A stretch of DNA of 64,000 nucleotides from contig WRDH01000006.1 in NCBI GenBank assembly GCA_009783555.1, positions 1 to 64,000 on the forward strand. Reading direction: 5' to 3'. Below the pieces are notes generated by a model. It searched no databases. It was not told the DNA's origin and saw nothing but the letters and a program-made list of their open reading frames with translations. Positions 55,165 through 63,891 of this stretch are shown here, one piece after another. The translations under genes and the position numbers were made by a program. The stretch's first letter is position 1; each line of letters begins with the position of its first letter. The stretch is from Oscillospiraceae bacterium. GTDB taxonomy: Bacteria > Bacillota > Clostridia > Oscillospirales > Oscillospiraceae.

Positions 55165-57696
55165 ATGTCCAGATTTAGAATTGTCCCGGTAACCATCTTA
55201 GCGTTATTACTTATTGGAAGTGCTGTTGCTCTCGCAAGCCCGGGTTCGCTTTTACGTGAGACTCCGCTTCCGGCTTCAGAGAGTATTAATAGTATTGCAT
55301 TAGCTAATAACAGTCTTTGCCCCTGCGGCAGTCCGGCACACGATAACGAAACCGCGCATGACGATATCGGTACAGATCCCGGAGATGCCGGTAATGGAGA
55401 TACCGACAATGGTGACACCGGTAATGGAGATACCGACAATGGAAATACAAGTGATGATAACATAGACGATGTGTGTAATCATCCAAATCGTTGTATAGCC
55501 TGTGACGACTGCATAGATTGCGGCAATGATCCATGTCCTGACTGCTGTGACGATGGGCACAGGTGCGGTGAATGCTGTTGCGAACATTGCGGGCACGCTT
55601 GCGACACTTGCGGCAGTTGTTTAGAGTGCGGTGATGCATGTATTGATTGTTGTGGAGATGGTCGCAGGTGCGGTGATTGCAATTGTGATTATTGCGGTGG
55701 CTATTGCCGTGCTGCCCCGGTCCGGGGAAACATTTCTATTTATATAAATGATGATTTGTTGCGTATTGGATCGAGGCTATCATTTACAACCAATACCAAT
55801 CCGTCCGGTTACCTGATACAATGGCGTGCTGATGGCAAGAACATTTATGGCGCAAATAGCGTAATATATACTGTGAGACCGTTTGATGTTGACAAAAAAC
55901 TCACAGTTGTGCTTATAGCACCGTGCTGCGGCGAAGAGGTTGAATCTTTGCCTACAGACTATGTGCCATATACTATTAACCTTGTTAAGGGTAACTATGT
56001 GCCTATGGGTACTGATGATGTGTTCTTCGGGATTCCCGGTATTGTAACTGCATATGCAGCAAGTAAAAACGATGGTTTTATTGATATCAGCTATGAGCTT
56101 TACGAGTCCGGGCTGGATTCTGATACTCTTACTTTTTCGCTCAACAGTATATCGGATATATCAAGTGCCGGATCGGAGATACTGAGATACGATGTGTTGC
56201 CGGCAGATGCCGCAAATGGTGTTATTGATATAATTGTTGAATTCTATCATAGAGGAATACTGATTACTCCTGATGGCAGCCATGCTTTTAGTGATCTTGA
56301 TTGCGGATATAGTTTTGGTGATTACATTACCCTTACCATTACACAACTGGGCAATGCTCCTACAGGACCAATTACAATAAAAATCATTGGAGAGGATTGC
56401 GGAGCTTTTTATTTGTGTACTTACAATATATCAGGCATCGATGTAATGGAAAGCATAACGATTGATATCGGTGTAAGATCGGGCAACGTGCCAATGGGAT
56501 ACAACTACAACACCTATAATACAAATGTTAATGTGTCAGGGAATTACATTAATGTGTACAATGCACCGGTTAGTGTAAAAGTTGCGCATATTTATTCAGC
56601 ACTTGCTTATCGTGGTGGCTTTCACGATCAATATTGTATCGGATGTAACCTTAACAAAAGTGATTTGTGCGATTATAGTGCTTGGTCTGTGTCTGCCGGA
56701 ACACATATGCGTTCCTGCTCCGTATGCTTAGGAGTTGACAACCATGCTCCTGACTACGGAGTTTGGGGTGCGTGGAATCAAGGTACCGCAGATCATCATC
56801 ACAGGACGCGGATCTGCAGACATTCGGGCTGCACAATAATCAATTTCGGAAACGAAAACCATAATGATTTGCTATTTCCCGCAACATGGACAAATACAGA
56901 TGCCGTAAATCACAGCAGGGCAAGAAGTTGCAGCGTATGTAACAGATTTATGCGGACAGAAACTCAAGCACATACTTGGGGCAACTGGGGTGCATGGACA
57001 CAAGGCGACGCTAATAATCATTATCGCACAGGCTCTTGTACAGCAGCCGGATGCGGACGTGCGGCTGTTGTAGGCTCTACCGCCGGAACTTTCGAAGAAC
57101 ACACATGGACATTAACCTCATCAAATATACGACAAGATGGACTATGCCATATATTTACATGTACAACTTGTAATGCAAGTTTATCGAAAGACCATAACTT
57201 TGATTTATCTTATAATTTGAGAACTTTTTATAGAATACAGGACGGTTGTGCTTTTCGAGCAGGAGCATGCACCTTTACATTTGACGGTATTACGTGCGGA
57301 TTTCTTCCTCGATTTACTTTTGACGTGGGAACTCCAATAAGAGCTGATTCGGGAGTGTCACCACATCTTTGGACCAATTGGACCCAAGCATCCGGAGGCA
57401 CTAGAAGGTGTCTTAATTGCGGGCTTCAACAATGGAGACCGGTCGGTAATAGTCAGCCAAATGGCGAAGGTCATGTTTGTTCCGGGTCAGGTGGAAATTA
57501 CTCAGTAATAAGAGTTAGAACAGCAGATTTCTCAGTATCCCCGCCCGTTTTTGCTTTTAGATGTGTAACCGTTTGTTCAACTTGCACTAGAGAACGCACG
57601 TCCGTGCCATCCTCTTGCCATGGAAGTGACCCTGATTGTGGTCCTCATAATGCCACTGCAAGGATAGATTTCAGACTTGAAATGTTGTCAACTTAG
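55165..57696 (+). CDS. Cysteine-cluster secreted protein, second of a pair
   Basis: 843 aa; GGAGGAATC before the ATG. Signal peptide (TILALLLIGSAVALASPG), a short LCPCGSPAHD, an acidic low-complexity stretch of NGDT/DNGD repeats (~70-110), then about 25 Cys in 80 residues (CNHPNRCIACDDCIDCGNDP, RCGECCCEHCGHACDTCGSC, LECGDACIDCCGDGRRCGDC). From ~190 an Ig-like/beta region, and from ~490 at least four repeats of a C..C/W..W/H.R.C..C unit (GVWGAWNQGTADHHHRTRIC; WGNWGAWTQGDANNHYRTGS). No membrane helix or sortase motif at the C-terminus, so secreted or held by its partner. 38 bases after the first Cys gene; probably one operon. Confidence 0.6.
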   Translation: MSRFRIVPVTILALLLIGSAVALASPGSLLRETPLPASESINSIALANNSLCPCGSPAHDNETAHDDIGTDPGDAGNGDTDNGDTGNGDTDNGNTSDDNIDDVCNHPNRCIACDDCIDCGNDPCPDCCDDGHRCGECCCEHCGHACDTCGSCLECGDACIDCCGDGRRCGDCNCDYCGGYCRAAPVRGNISIYINDDLLRIGSRLSFTTNTNPSGYLIQWRADGKNIYGANSVIYTVRPFDVDKKLTVVLIAPCCGEEVESLPTDYVPYTINLVKGNYVPMGTDDVFFGIPGIVTAYAASKNDGFIDISYELYESGLDSDTLTFSLNSISDISSAGSEILRYDVLPADAANGVIDIIVEFYHRGILITPDGSHAFSDLDCGYSFGDYITLTITQLGNAPTGPITIKIIGEDCGAFYLCTYNISGIDVMESITIDIGVRSGNVPMGYNYNTYNTNVNVSGNYINVYNAPVSVKVAHIYSALAYRGGFHDQYCIGCNLNKSDLCDYSAWSVSAGTHMRSCSVCLGVDNHAPDYGVWGAWNQGTADHHHRTRICRHSGCTIINFGNENHNDLLFPATWTNTDAVNHSRARSCSVCNRFMRTETQAHTWGNWGAWTQGDANNHYRTGSCTAAGCGRAAVVGSTAGTFEEHTWTLTSSNIRQDGLCHIFTCTTCNASLSKDHNFDLSYNLRTFYRIQDGCAFRAGACTFTFDGITCGFLPRFTFDVGTPIRADSGVSPHLWTNWTQASGGTRRCLNCGLQQWRPVGNSQPNGEGHVCSGSGGNYSVIRVRTADFSVSPPVFAFRCVTVCSTCTRERTSVPSSCHGSDPDCGPHNATARIDFRLEMLST
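55395..55446 (+). repeat. Coding tandem repeat for the acidic linker
   Basis: Imperfect units GGAGATACCGACAATGGTGA and CACCGGTAATGGAGATACCG encode alternating NGDTDNGDTG. It can vary in length by slippage without harming the frame when units of 6 or 12 codons are gained or lost. Confidence 0.75.
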
Positions 57697-57729
57697 TCAA
57701 AAAGCGGCGGCGGATAATAATTTACCAAA

Positions 57730-57747
57730 AGTGCATAAATATTCACT
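57730..57747 (+). promoter_or_regulatory. ARG box (ArgR operator)
   Basis: AGTGCATAAATATTCACT matches the ARG-box consensus WNTGAATWWWWATTCANW with one mismatch. It lies eight bases upstream of the argC -35 box, fitting arginine-dependent repression. Confidence 0.7.
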
Positions 57748-57754
57748 TTATGTG

Positions 57755-57783
57755 TTGCATTACTCTCTATTATGTGTTATAGT
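57755..57783 (+). promoter_or_regulatory. Promoter of the arginine operon
   Basis: TTGCAT (57755-57760), 17 bases, TATAGT (57778-57783), 47 bases before the argC start. Confidence 0.6.
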
Positions 57784-57830
57784 AGCCTGACGTGGTCTCC
57801 ATTCAGACAATATCAGGAGCGTAAAGCGAA

Positions 57831-58745
57831 ATGAAGCCAAAAATATTCATTGACGGACGAGAAGGCACAACAGGTTTGCAAATATATGACAGACTTGCCG
57901 GTAGAGCCGATGTTGAATTATTACATATAGAAGAATCAAAGCGTAAGAATGCCGCTGAACGAAAACGACTCATCAACGATGCTGATTTAGTATTTTTATG
58001 CTTACCGGATGATGCCGCAAGAGAATCCGTCTCTTTGATAGAAAACAGTAAAACACGTGTCATAGACGCATCAACAGCACACCGGACACAATCTGACTGG
58101 GTGTACGGATTTGCTGAGCTGTCTAAACATCAGCGAGAGGAAATAAAGAAAGCTCAAAGAGTGGCTAACCCCGGCTGTCATGCAACCGGAATAATTGCAT
58201 CAGCATACCCGTTATTAAAGCTAAACATCATGCCCTACGACTATCCGCTTACGTGTATGTCCCTGACGGGATACTCCGGAGGCGGAAAGGGCATGATAAA
58301 TGCATATGAGAACGAAAAAACCCCCGATATGTCCGCACCAAGAATGTACGGGTTAAATCTGGAACACAAGCATCTTCCCGAAATCATTAACGTAACGGGA
58401 CTCGTTCGCTTGCCTGTTTTTTGTCCGATTGTGGATGATTACTACAGCGGCATAGCAACAACAGTAATGCTGCACAACAATTTGCTTAATAAAAAGCACA
58501 CAGCAGAAAGCATAAGACAAAACCTGACGGATTATTATTCCGGCGAAAAGTTCGTAAAGGTTGCATCGGAATTAGGGTGTGCAATGCTGGAAAGTAATTG
58601 GGGTGCAGGCACGGATTCTATGGAGCTTACAATAAGCGGGAACGACAATTTAACAATAGTTACGGCAAGATTCGACAACCTTGGAAAAGGCGCAGCCGGC
58701 GCAGCAGTGCAGAATATGGAACTGATGCTGGGATTAGGTGCTTGA
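57831..58745 (+). CDS. argC: N-acetyl-gamma-glutamyl-phosphate reductase (short type)
   Basis: 304 aa; AGGAG 11 bases before the ATG. NADPH-dependent reduction of N-acetylglutamyl phosphate to the semialdehyde. Starts KIFIDGREGTTGLQIYDRL (nucleotide-binding loop) with the catalytic Cys in ANPGCHATGI. At ~300 aa it belongs to the short (type 2) ArgC group rather than the ~345-aa form common in Bacillus. First gene of argCJBDF, directly behind the ARG box. Confidence 0.93.
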   Translation: MKPKIFIDGREGTTGLQIYDRLAGRADVELLHIEESKRKNAAERKRLINDADLVFLCLPDDAARESVSLIENSKTRVIDASTAHRTQSDWVYGFAELSKHQREEIKKAQRVANPGCHATGIIASAYPLLKLNIMPYDYPLTCMSLTGYSGGGKGMINAYENEKTPDMSAPRMYGLNLEHKHLPEIINVTGLVRLPVFCPIVDDYYSGIATTVMLHNNLLNKKHTAESIRQNLTDYYSGEKFVKVASELGCAMLESNWGAGTDSMELTISGNDNLTIVTARFDNLGKGAAGAAVQNMELMLGLGA

Positions 58746-58746
58746 T

Positions 58747-58876
58747 CAACGGGAATTGAAGTTATAATTTTCAATTCCGTAAAGCGTAGGCATGGACGGT
58801 GGAGCGTCCGTCAGTAGAGTACAGGACGTACTCTCTGGCGGTAGGAATTGTAAAATTATAACTTCAATTCCCGTTG
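58747..58876. mobile_element. 130-bp MITE-like element, copy 1
   Basis: Terminal inverted repeats start CAACGGGAATTGAAGTTATA and are about 32 bp; inner hairpins include GGACG-GTGGAG-CGTCC and AGAGTAC-AGGAC-GTACTCT. It encodes nothing. It starts two bases after the argC stop. Copy 2 (61039-61168) is its reverse complement with one visible difference in 130 bases, so the copies are recent. Confidence 0.9.
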
Positions 58877-58898
58877 CAAACAAAAGAAGGAGACAAGA

Positions 58899-60116
58899 AT
58901 GAAATTTATTGATGGCGGTATATGTGCCGCGAAGGGGTTTAAAGCGGCGGGTTTACATGTTGGTGTAAAAACAAAAAACAAAGAAAAAAGAGATATCGCA
59001 CTAATAGTCTCGGATTGTGACTGTACGGCGGCTGCGGTCTATACAAAAAACCTTGTTAAAGCAGCACCGCTTCACGTAACAAAAGAAAATCTAAGCAACG
59101 GAAAAGCACGCATAGTTTTTGCCAACAGCGGAAATGCAAATGCTTGTGCCCCTCTCGGTGAAGAAAATGCACGCCGTATGTGCAACGCAGTTGCGATGCA
59201 ACTGGGACTGAGTGAAAACGACGTGCTTGTAGCCTCAACAGGTGTTATCGGGCAGATTCTGCCTATAGATATTATAGAGGGCGGCATTGCGGAGCTAGTA
59301 TCAAACCTTTCATACGAAGGTTCGAAAGATGCTGCCGAAGCAATAATGACAACAGATCTGAGCATGAAAGAGCTTGCCGTAGAATTTATTATTGACGGAA
59401 AACCCGTAAAGATAGGCGGCATAGCAAAGGGAAGCGGCATGATACACCCGAACATGGGAACAATGCTTGCGTTTCTGACGACAGACTGCGCAATAAGCTC
59501 TGAAATGATACAAAAAGCCCTTGTACATGCAACAAATGTAAGCTTTAACAGAATTTCGGTCGATGGTGATACATCAACAAATGATATGTTAACATTGATG
59601 GCAAACGGTCTCGCAGGGAATGACAAAATCACGAGTGAAGATGAGAGTTATGATGTTTTTGCTAAAGCATTAAATAAGCTATGCATCGATCTGGCGAAAA
59701 TGATTGCTGCAGATGGAGAAGGCGCAACACACCTGATATCATGCCATGTAAGCGGAGCAAAAAACGAAGAAGACGCCGAGGCGTTATCAAAATCCGTCAT
59801 ATCCTCAACACTTGTTAAAGCGGCAATGTTTGGAATGGACGCAAACTGGGGACGTATATTATGTGCAATGGGATACTCAGGTGTTGCCTTTGACCCCGAT
59901 AAAGTTAATATTACATTTAAGTCAAATGCAGGAAATGTAGCTGTATGCGAAGCAGGGCGAGGCTTACCATTTGACGAAATAACAGCAAAGAACGTCCTGA
60001 CAGAACATGACATAACCATAGAAATTACCCTAAACGCAGGGAGCGCGGAATGTACTTGCTGGGGTTGCGATATAACATATGATTATATTAAAATAAACGG
60101 GGATTACAGAACATGA
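58899..60116 (+). CDS. argJ: Bifunctional ornithine acetyltransferase/N-acetylglutamate synthase
   Basis: 405 aa; AGAAGGAG before the ATG. Transfers the acetyl group from N-acetylornithine to glutamate and can make N-acetylglutamate from acetyl-CoA, closing the acetyl cycle. The autoproteolysis site is in KGSGMIHPNMGTMLAFLTTD, cleaved before the Thr of GTM to give alpha and beta chains. FANSGNANAC and ANWGRILCAMGYSG are other family blocks. No argA is needed or present. Lies between two inverted MITE-like elements together with argB. Confidence 0.95.
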   Translation: MKFIDGGICAAKGFKAAGLHVGVKTKNKEKRDIALIVSDCDCTAAAVYTKNLVKAAPLHVTKENLSNGKARIVFANSGNANACAPLGEENARRMCNAVAMQLGLSENDVLVASTGVIGQILPIDIIEGGIAELVSNLSYEGSKDAAEAIMTTDLSMKELAVEFIIDGKPVKIGGIAKGSGMIHPNMGTMLAFLTTDCAISSEMIQKALVHATNVSFNRISVDGDTSTNDMLTLMANGLAGNDKITSEDESYDVFAKALNKLCIDLAKMIAADGEGATHLISCHVSGAKNEEDAEALSKSVISSTLVKAAMFGMDANWGRILCAMGYSGVAFDPDKVNITFKSNAGNVAVCEAGRGLPFDEITAKNVLTEHDITIEITLNAGSAECTCWGCDITYDYIKINGDYRT

Positions 60117-60156
60117 TTGTGATTAACTATTTATTTAAAAGAGCGGGGTAAAGAAG

Positions 60157-61023
60157 ATGCCAAACAATAATATGGAACGAGCAAAAACGCTTGTTGAAGC
60201 GTTGCCGTACATCCAAAAATTTACAGGAAAAGTCGTAGTCATAAAATATGGCGGCAACGCAATGATAAGCGACGAGTTGTTCGATGCAGTCATTGAGGAC
60301 ATGATATTACTTCAACTCGTCGGCATACACGCAGTCCTCGTCCACGGCGGCGGACCCGAAATAACAGAAATGCTCGACAAGCTCGGCATGAAATCGCACT
60401 TCGTCAATGGGCTGCGCTATACGGACAAAGAAACTATGGACGTTGTCCAAAGCGTCCTCTGCGGAAAAGTCAACAAAGACCTCGTATCAACAATTGCCCG
60501 CAAAGGCGGCAGTGCTGTCGGGTTATGCGGACTTGACGGAAAAATGCTGGAAGCAACCAAAATGGACAAAGGCGACGGCGAAGACTACGGATACGTCGGC
60601 GACATAATAAACGTAAACCCCGAGGTAGTGCTGCAAGCAATAGACGACGGACACATCCCCGTAATTGCAACAGTTGCCTACGGGACAGATAACGAAACCG
60701 CATACAACGTAAACGCAGACACAGCAGCAGCAAAACTCGCCATAGCACTCGGAGCAGAGAAACTCATACTGCTGACAAACACTAGAGGAGTCCTGCGGGA
60801 AAAAGACAAAGCAGAAACCCTGATACAACAAATAGAAAAACACGAAATCGAAGAACTGATGGCAAAAGGCATAATAGAAGGCGGCATGATCCCGAAAATT
60901 GAATGCTGCGCAGACGCCATAAACGGCGGCGTCCGTAGAGCACACATCCTCGATGGAAGAATACCTCACTCGATATTGGTTGAAATGCTGACGGATGAAG
61001 GTGCAGGAACGATGATATATTAG
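60157..61023 (+). CDS. argB: Acetylglutamate kinase
   Basis: 288 aa; GCGGGGTAAAG precedes the ATG. Phosphorylates N-acetylglutamate. VVIKYGGNAM carries the ATP-binding Lys and Gly pair, VHGGGPEITEML the substrate site; NVNADTAAAKLAIALGAEKL and GGMIPKIECC complete the fold. The N-terminal helix before residue 25 (NNNMERAKTLVEALPYIQKF) resembles that of hexameric, arginine-inhibited kinases. The base composition of this gene is somewhat richer in GC than the rest of the operon. Confidence 0.95.
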   Translation: MPNNNMERAKTLVEALPYIQKFTGKVVVIKYGGNAMISDELFDAVIEDMILLQLVGIHAVLVHGGGPEITEMLDKLGMKSHFVNGLRYTDKETMDVVQSVLCGKVNKDLVSTIARKGGSAVGLCGLDGKMLEATKMDKGDGEDYGYVGDIINVNPEVVLQAIDDGHIPVIATVAYGTDNETAYNVNADTAAAKLAIALGAEKLILLTNTRGVLREKDKAETLIQQIEKHEIEELMAKGIIEGGMIPKIECCADAINGGVRRAHILDGRIPHSILVEMLTDEGAGTMIY

Positions 61024-61038
61024 TGGCAACGACTTGAA

Positions 61039-61168
61039 CAACGGGAATTGAAGTTATAATTTTGCAATTCCTACCGCCAGAGAGTACGTCCTGTACTCTA
61101 CTGACGGACGCTCCACCGTCCATGCCTACGCTTTACGGAATTGAAAATTATAACTTCAATTCCCGTTG
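61039..61168. mobile_element. 130-bp MITE-like element, copy 2 (inverted)
   Basis: Reverse complement of 58747-58876. It lies 15 bases after the argB stop and ends 21 bases before argD. Both copies sit in transcribed spacers of the operon. Confidence 0.9.
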
Positions 61169-61189
61169 CATTCCAAAAAAGGAGAAAAA

Positions 61190-62386
61190 ATGACAACAAA
61201 TGAAATAAAAAAACTTGACAACGAAAACGTTATACAAACCTACGCGCGATTTGATGTAGCCATCGACCGTGGCGAGGGTGCTACCCTTTATAGTCCCGAA
61301 GGTAAGGAGTATATCGATTTTTCGAGCGGTATCGGTGTTAACTCCATCGGTTATGGTAATAAAAAGTGGGCTGATGCGATATATGCACAAGCCTTGAAGC
61401 TGCAGCACGTTTCTAATCTATATTATAGCGAACCTTATGCACGGCTTGCAGAAACCCTTATAAAACGCACGGGTATGAAAAGTGTGTTTTTTGCAAATGC
61501 GGGAGCTGATGCTAACGAGGGGATGATTAAGCTTGCGAGAAAATATTCCTTCGACAAGTATGGCAAAGACAGAGGCAGAAGCACTATAATCAGTCTCAAA
61601 CAAAGCTTTCACGGCAGAACAATAACAACACTTGCCGCCACAGGACAAGACGTATTTCACAATTATTTCTTCCCGTTTACCGAAGGGTTTAAACACATAC
61701 TTGCAAACGACATTGAAGCAATAAAATGCGAAATGACCGATGATGTTTGTGCCGTAATAATTGAGTTTATACAAGGCGAAGGCGGAGTGTTGCCGCTTGA
61801 TGAAAATTATGTTAAAGAAGTATCCCATCTTTGCTCTAAACATGATATACTGCTTCTTGCTGACGAAGTGCAAACAGGCGTCGGTCGAACCGGAACGCTC
61901 TTTGCGTTTGAGCAATACGGCATCGTGCCTGATGTGCTAAGTTTTGCAAAAGGCATTGCAGGGGGATTACCGCTCGGTGGTTTTCTGGCAAACGAAAAGT
62001 GCAAAGCGGTACTTGTCGCCGGCACGCATGCAACAACCTTTGGCGGAAACCCCGTAGCGGCAGCGGGCGCAATCGAGGTTTTTAGACAACTGGACGAAAA
62101 AGCACTAAAAGAGGTCGCGGAAAAAGGCGAGTATATTGAAAAGGAATTAAAAAGCTGGAACATACCGGTAATTGCGGAGGTCAGAGGCAAAGGTTTGATG
62201 ATTGGTATTTCGCTGGCTGATATGACCCCAAAAGAGATAGCACAAAAATGTGTAGAAAACGGGCTTCTCATACTGACTGCCGGAACTGATGCTCTAAGAA
62301 TGCTGCCACCACTCACGATCTCATATGAAGAAATCAACAAAGGACTGAAAATACTTAAAGCAATATTGAAAGGAACGCATAAATGA
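61190..62386 (+). CDS. argD: Acetylornithine aminotransferase
   Basis: 398 aa from ATG 61190 (MTTNEIKKLDNENVIQTYAR; AAAGGAG upstream); the frame open to 61166 overlaps the MITE end. PLP class-III aminotransferase: FFANAGADANEGMIKLARKY, SFHGRTITTLAATGQ, LLADEVQTGVGRTG and the PLP Lys in LSFAKGIAGGLPLGG. Converts N-acetylglutamate semialdehyde to N-acetylornithine. Overlaps argF by four bases (ATGA), so the two are translationally coupled. Confidence 0.94.
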   Translation: MTTNEIKKLDNENVIQTYARFDVAIDRGEGATLYSPEGKEYIDFSSGIGVNSIGYGNKKWADAIYAQALKLQHVSNLYYSEPYARLAETLIKRTGMKSVFFANAGADANEGMIKLARKYSFDKYGKDRGRSTIISLKQSFHGRTITTLAATGQDVFHNYFFPFTEGFKHILANDIEAIKCEMTDDVCAVIIEFIQGEGGVLPLDENYVKEVSHLCSKHDILLLADEVQTGVGRTGTLFAFEQYGIVPDVLSFAKGIAGGLPLGGFLANEKCKAVLVAGTHATTFGGNPVAAAGAIEVFRQLDEKALKEVAEKGEYIEKELKSWNIPVIAEVRGKGLMIGISLADMTPKEIAQKCVENGLLILTAGTDALRMLPPLTISYEEINKGLKILKAILKGTHK

Positions 62387-63294
62387 AAAAGGATCTATTA
62401 AAGCTGCTCGACTTATCACCTGAAGATATTACACTGATACTCGACACAGCAGACAAATTAAAAGCCGAACGCAAAGCAGGAAAAAAACACGACTTCCCTG
62501 CGGGAAAATCGCTTGCAATGATTTTCGCGAAGAACTCCACCCGCACACGTGTCTCATTTGAAGTCGGGATGACGCATTTTGACGGGCATGCACTCTTCAT
62601 GTCAACCGCAGACAGCCAAATGAAACGAGGCGAATCAATCAGTGACACAGCCAGAACTCTAAGCCGTTATGTAGACGGGATAATGATACGCACTTACGAA
62701 CAAGAAGAAGTCGAAGAGCTGGCCAAACACGCCACAATACCCGTCATAAACGGGCTTACCGACTTTGCACATCCCTGTCAGATACTTGCGGATTTGATGA
62801 CAATACGTGAGCATAAGGGAAAACTCAAAGGTCTGAAGGCTTGTTGGATTGGCGACGGAAACAACATGGCAAACTCATTGATTGTCGGATGCTTAAAAAC
62901 AGGCATGGACATTTCGGTGGCTTGCCCGGACGGATACAAACCCGACAAAAAAGTGCTGGATTTTGCAGCAACCGTCACGGATTGCAAGTTTGAACTGACA
63001 AACGACCCAAAAGTCGCAGCCAAAGGTGCAGATGTTGTCTTTACAGATGTGTGGGCTTCGATGGGTCAGGAAGGCGAAGCAAAAGAACGCGAAAAGGCAT
63101 TTGCAGGATATCAGGTTAACGATGATATCATGGCATTGACAAATCCCGGCTGCATGGTACAGCACTGCCTCCCGGCACATAAGGGCGAAGAAATCTCCGA
63201 AAAAGTATTCGAAGAACACGCACAAGAAATCTTCGACGAAGCCGAAAACCGCCTGCACGTACAGAAGGGCATTATCTATCTGTTGATGAAATAG
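62383..63294 (+). CDS. argF: Ornithine carbamoyltransferase
   Basis: 303 aa; start overlaps the argD stop, with GAAAGGAACG upstream. Forms citrulline from ornithine and carbamoyl phosphate. Carbamoyl-phosphate loop NSTRTRVSFEVGM; FAHPCQILADLMTI; ornithine loop TDVWASMGQEGE; and HCLPAHKGEEIS with the Cys that marks OTC rather than aspartate carbamoyltransferase. Last gene of the operon; argG and argH are not in this window. Confidence 0.95.
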   Translation: MKKDLLKLLDLSPEDITLILDTADKLKAERKAGKKHDFPAGKSLAMIFAKNSTRTRVSFEVGMTHFDGHALFMSTADSQMKRGESISDTARTLSRYVDGIMIRTYEQEEVEELAKHATIPVINGLTDFAHPCQILADLMTIREHKGKLKGLKACWIGDGNNMANSLIVGCLKTGMDISVACPDGYKPDKKVLDFAATVTDCKFELTNDPKVAAKGADVVFTDVWASMGQEGEAKEREKAFAGYQVNDDIMALTNPGCMVQHCLPAHKGEEISEKVFEEHAQEIFDEAENRLHVQKGIIYLLMK

Positions 63295-63302
63295 TAGTAT
63301 TT

Positions 63303-63443
63303 GAAACTGTTCAGAGGGTATCCGGAAAACTTTTATAGTTTCAGGCAGCACACAAGTTTTGCCGACTAATGCAGATTTCCACTAACGTGCTAGTGCATTG
63401 GCTGGAACTATAAAAGTTTTCCGGATACCCTCTGAACAGTTTC
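63303..63443. mobile_element. 141-bp terminal-inverted-repeat element
   Basis: Arms of 40 bp (63303-63342 and 63404-63443), starting GAAACTGTTCAGAGGGTATC, with one mismatch; the 61-bp centre contains AATGCA...TGCATT. Unrelated in sequence to the 130-bp element. It fills the gap between convergent argF and the rhodanese gene. No coding capacity; MITE-like or a strong bidirectional hairpin. Confidence 0.85.
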
Positions 63444-63447
63444 TTCA

Positions 63448-63891
63448 TTATCCTTTAATCGTGTCATATGGCCAGTCGAGGATGCCGCCGAAATCGTATA
63501 CATTTGTATAACCCATACCTATGAGTTCTCTTGCAGCGAGTTCGCTTCTGCGTCCGCTTCGGCAATAAATCAGAATTAGTGCGTTTTTGTCCGGCAGTTC
63601 ATCTGCTGCTCTGTTTCCAATTTCATCATAGGGAATAAGTATTGCGCCTTCGATGTGTTCCGCGTTAAATTCATCTATACGCCGTACATCAAGTAGAATA
63701 TATTCAGATGTATCCTGCATCATTTGATGAGCGTCTCCGGCAGATATTCTTCTATATACCGTCTCTCCGCTACCGTTAACCGGTGTTGGCTCCGGTGTCG
63801 GTGATGGACTCTGTTCTTCTTGTGCAGAGTCATTATTGCATGCAACTAAAAGCAGCGGGAAAAACAATATAACAAGAATAAGTTTTTTCAT
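63448..63891 (-). CDS. Rhodanese-like lipoprotein
   Basis: 147 aa from ATG 63891 (MKKLILVIL; AAGGTG upstream); the open frame to 63990 is not needed. Lipobox LVAC with Cys18, a Glu/Pro/Ser/Thr linker, and one rhodanese domain with catalytic Cys in IYCRSGRRSELAARE. EYILLDVRRIDEFNAEHIEG and VYDFGGILDWPY are family blocks. The active-site loop CRSGRR is basic, typical of single-domain sulfurtransferases. Placed outside the membrane; sulfur carrier or redox role unknown. Confidence 0.88.
   Translation of the reverse strand: MKKLILVILFFPLLLVACNNDSAQEEQSPSPTPEPTPVNGSGETVYRRISAGDAHQMMQDTSEYILLDVRRIDEFNAEHIEGAILIPYDEIGNRAADELPDKNALILIYCRSGRRSELAARELIGMGYTNVYDFGGILDWPYDTIKG

Noticed and set aside
55300-55682. 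Long antisense frames opposite the Cys-rich gene
   Set aside because: They mirror the repetitive TGC/GAT codon pattern of the real gene and have no start signals.
58766-58874. Riboswitch or T-box before argJ
   Set aside because: The structure is explained by an inverted-repeat element that recurs in opposite orientation at 61039; no T-box GGTGG core is seen.
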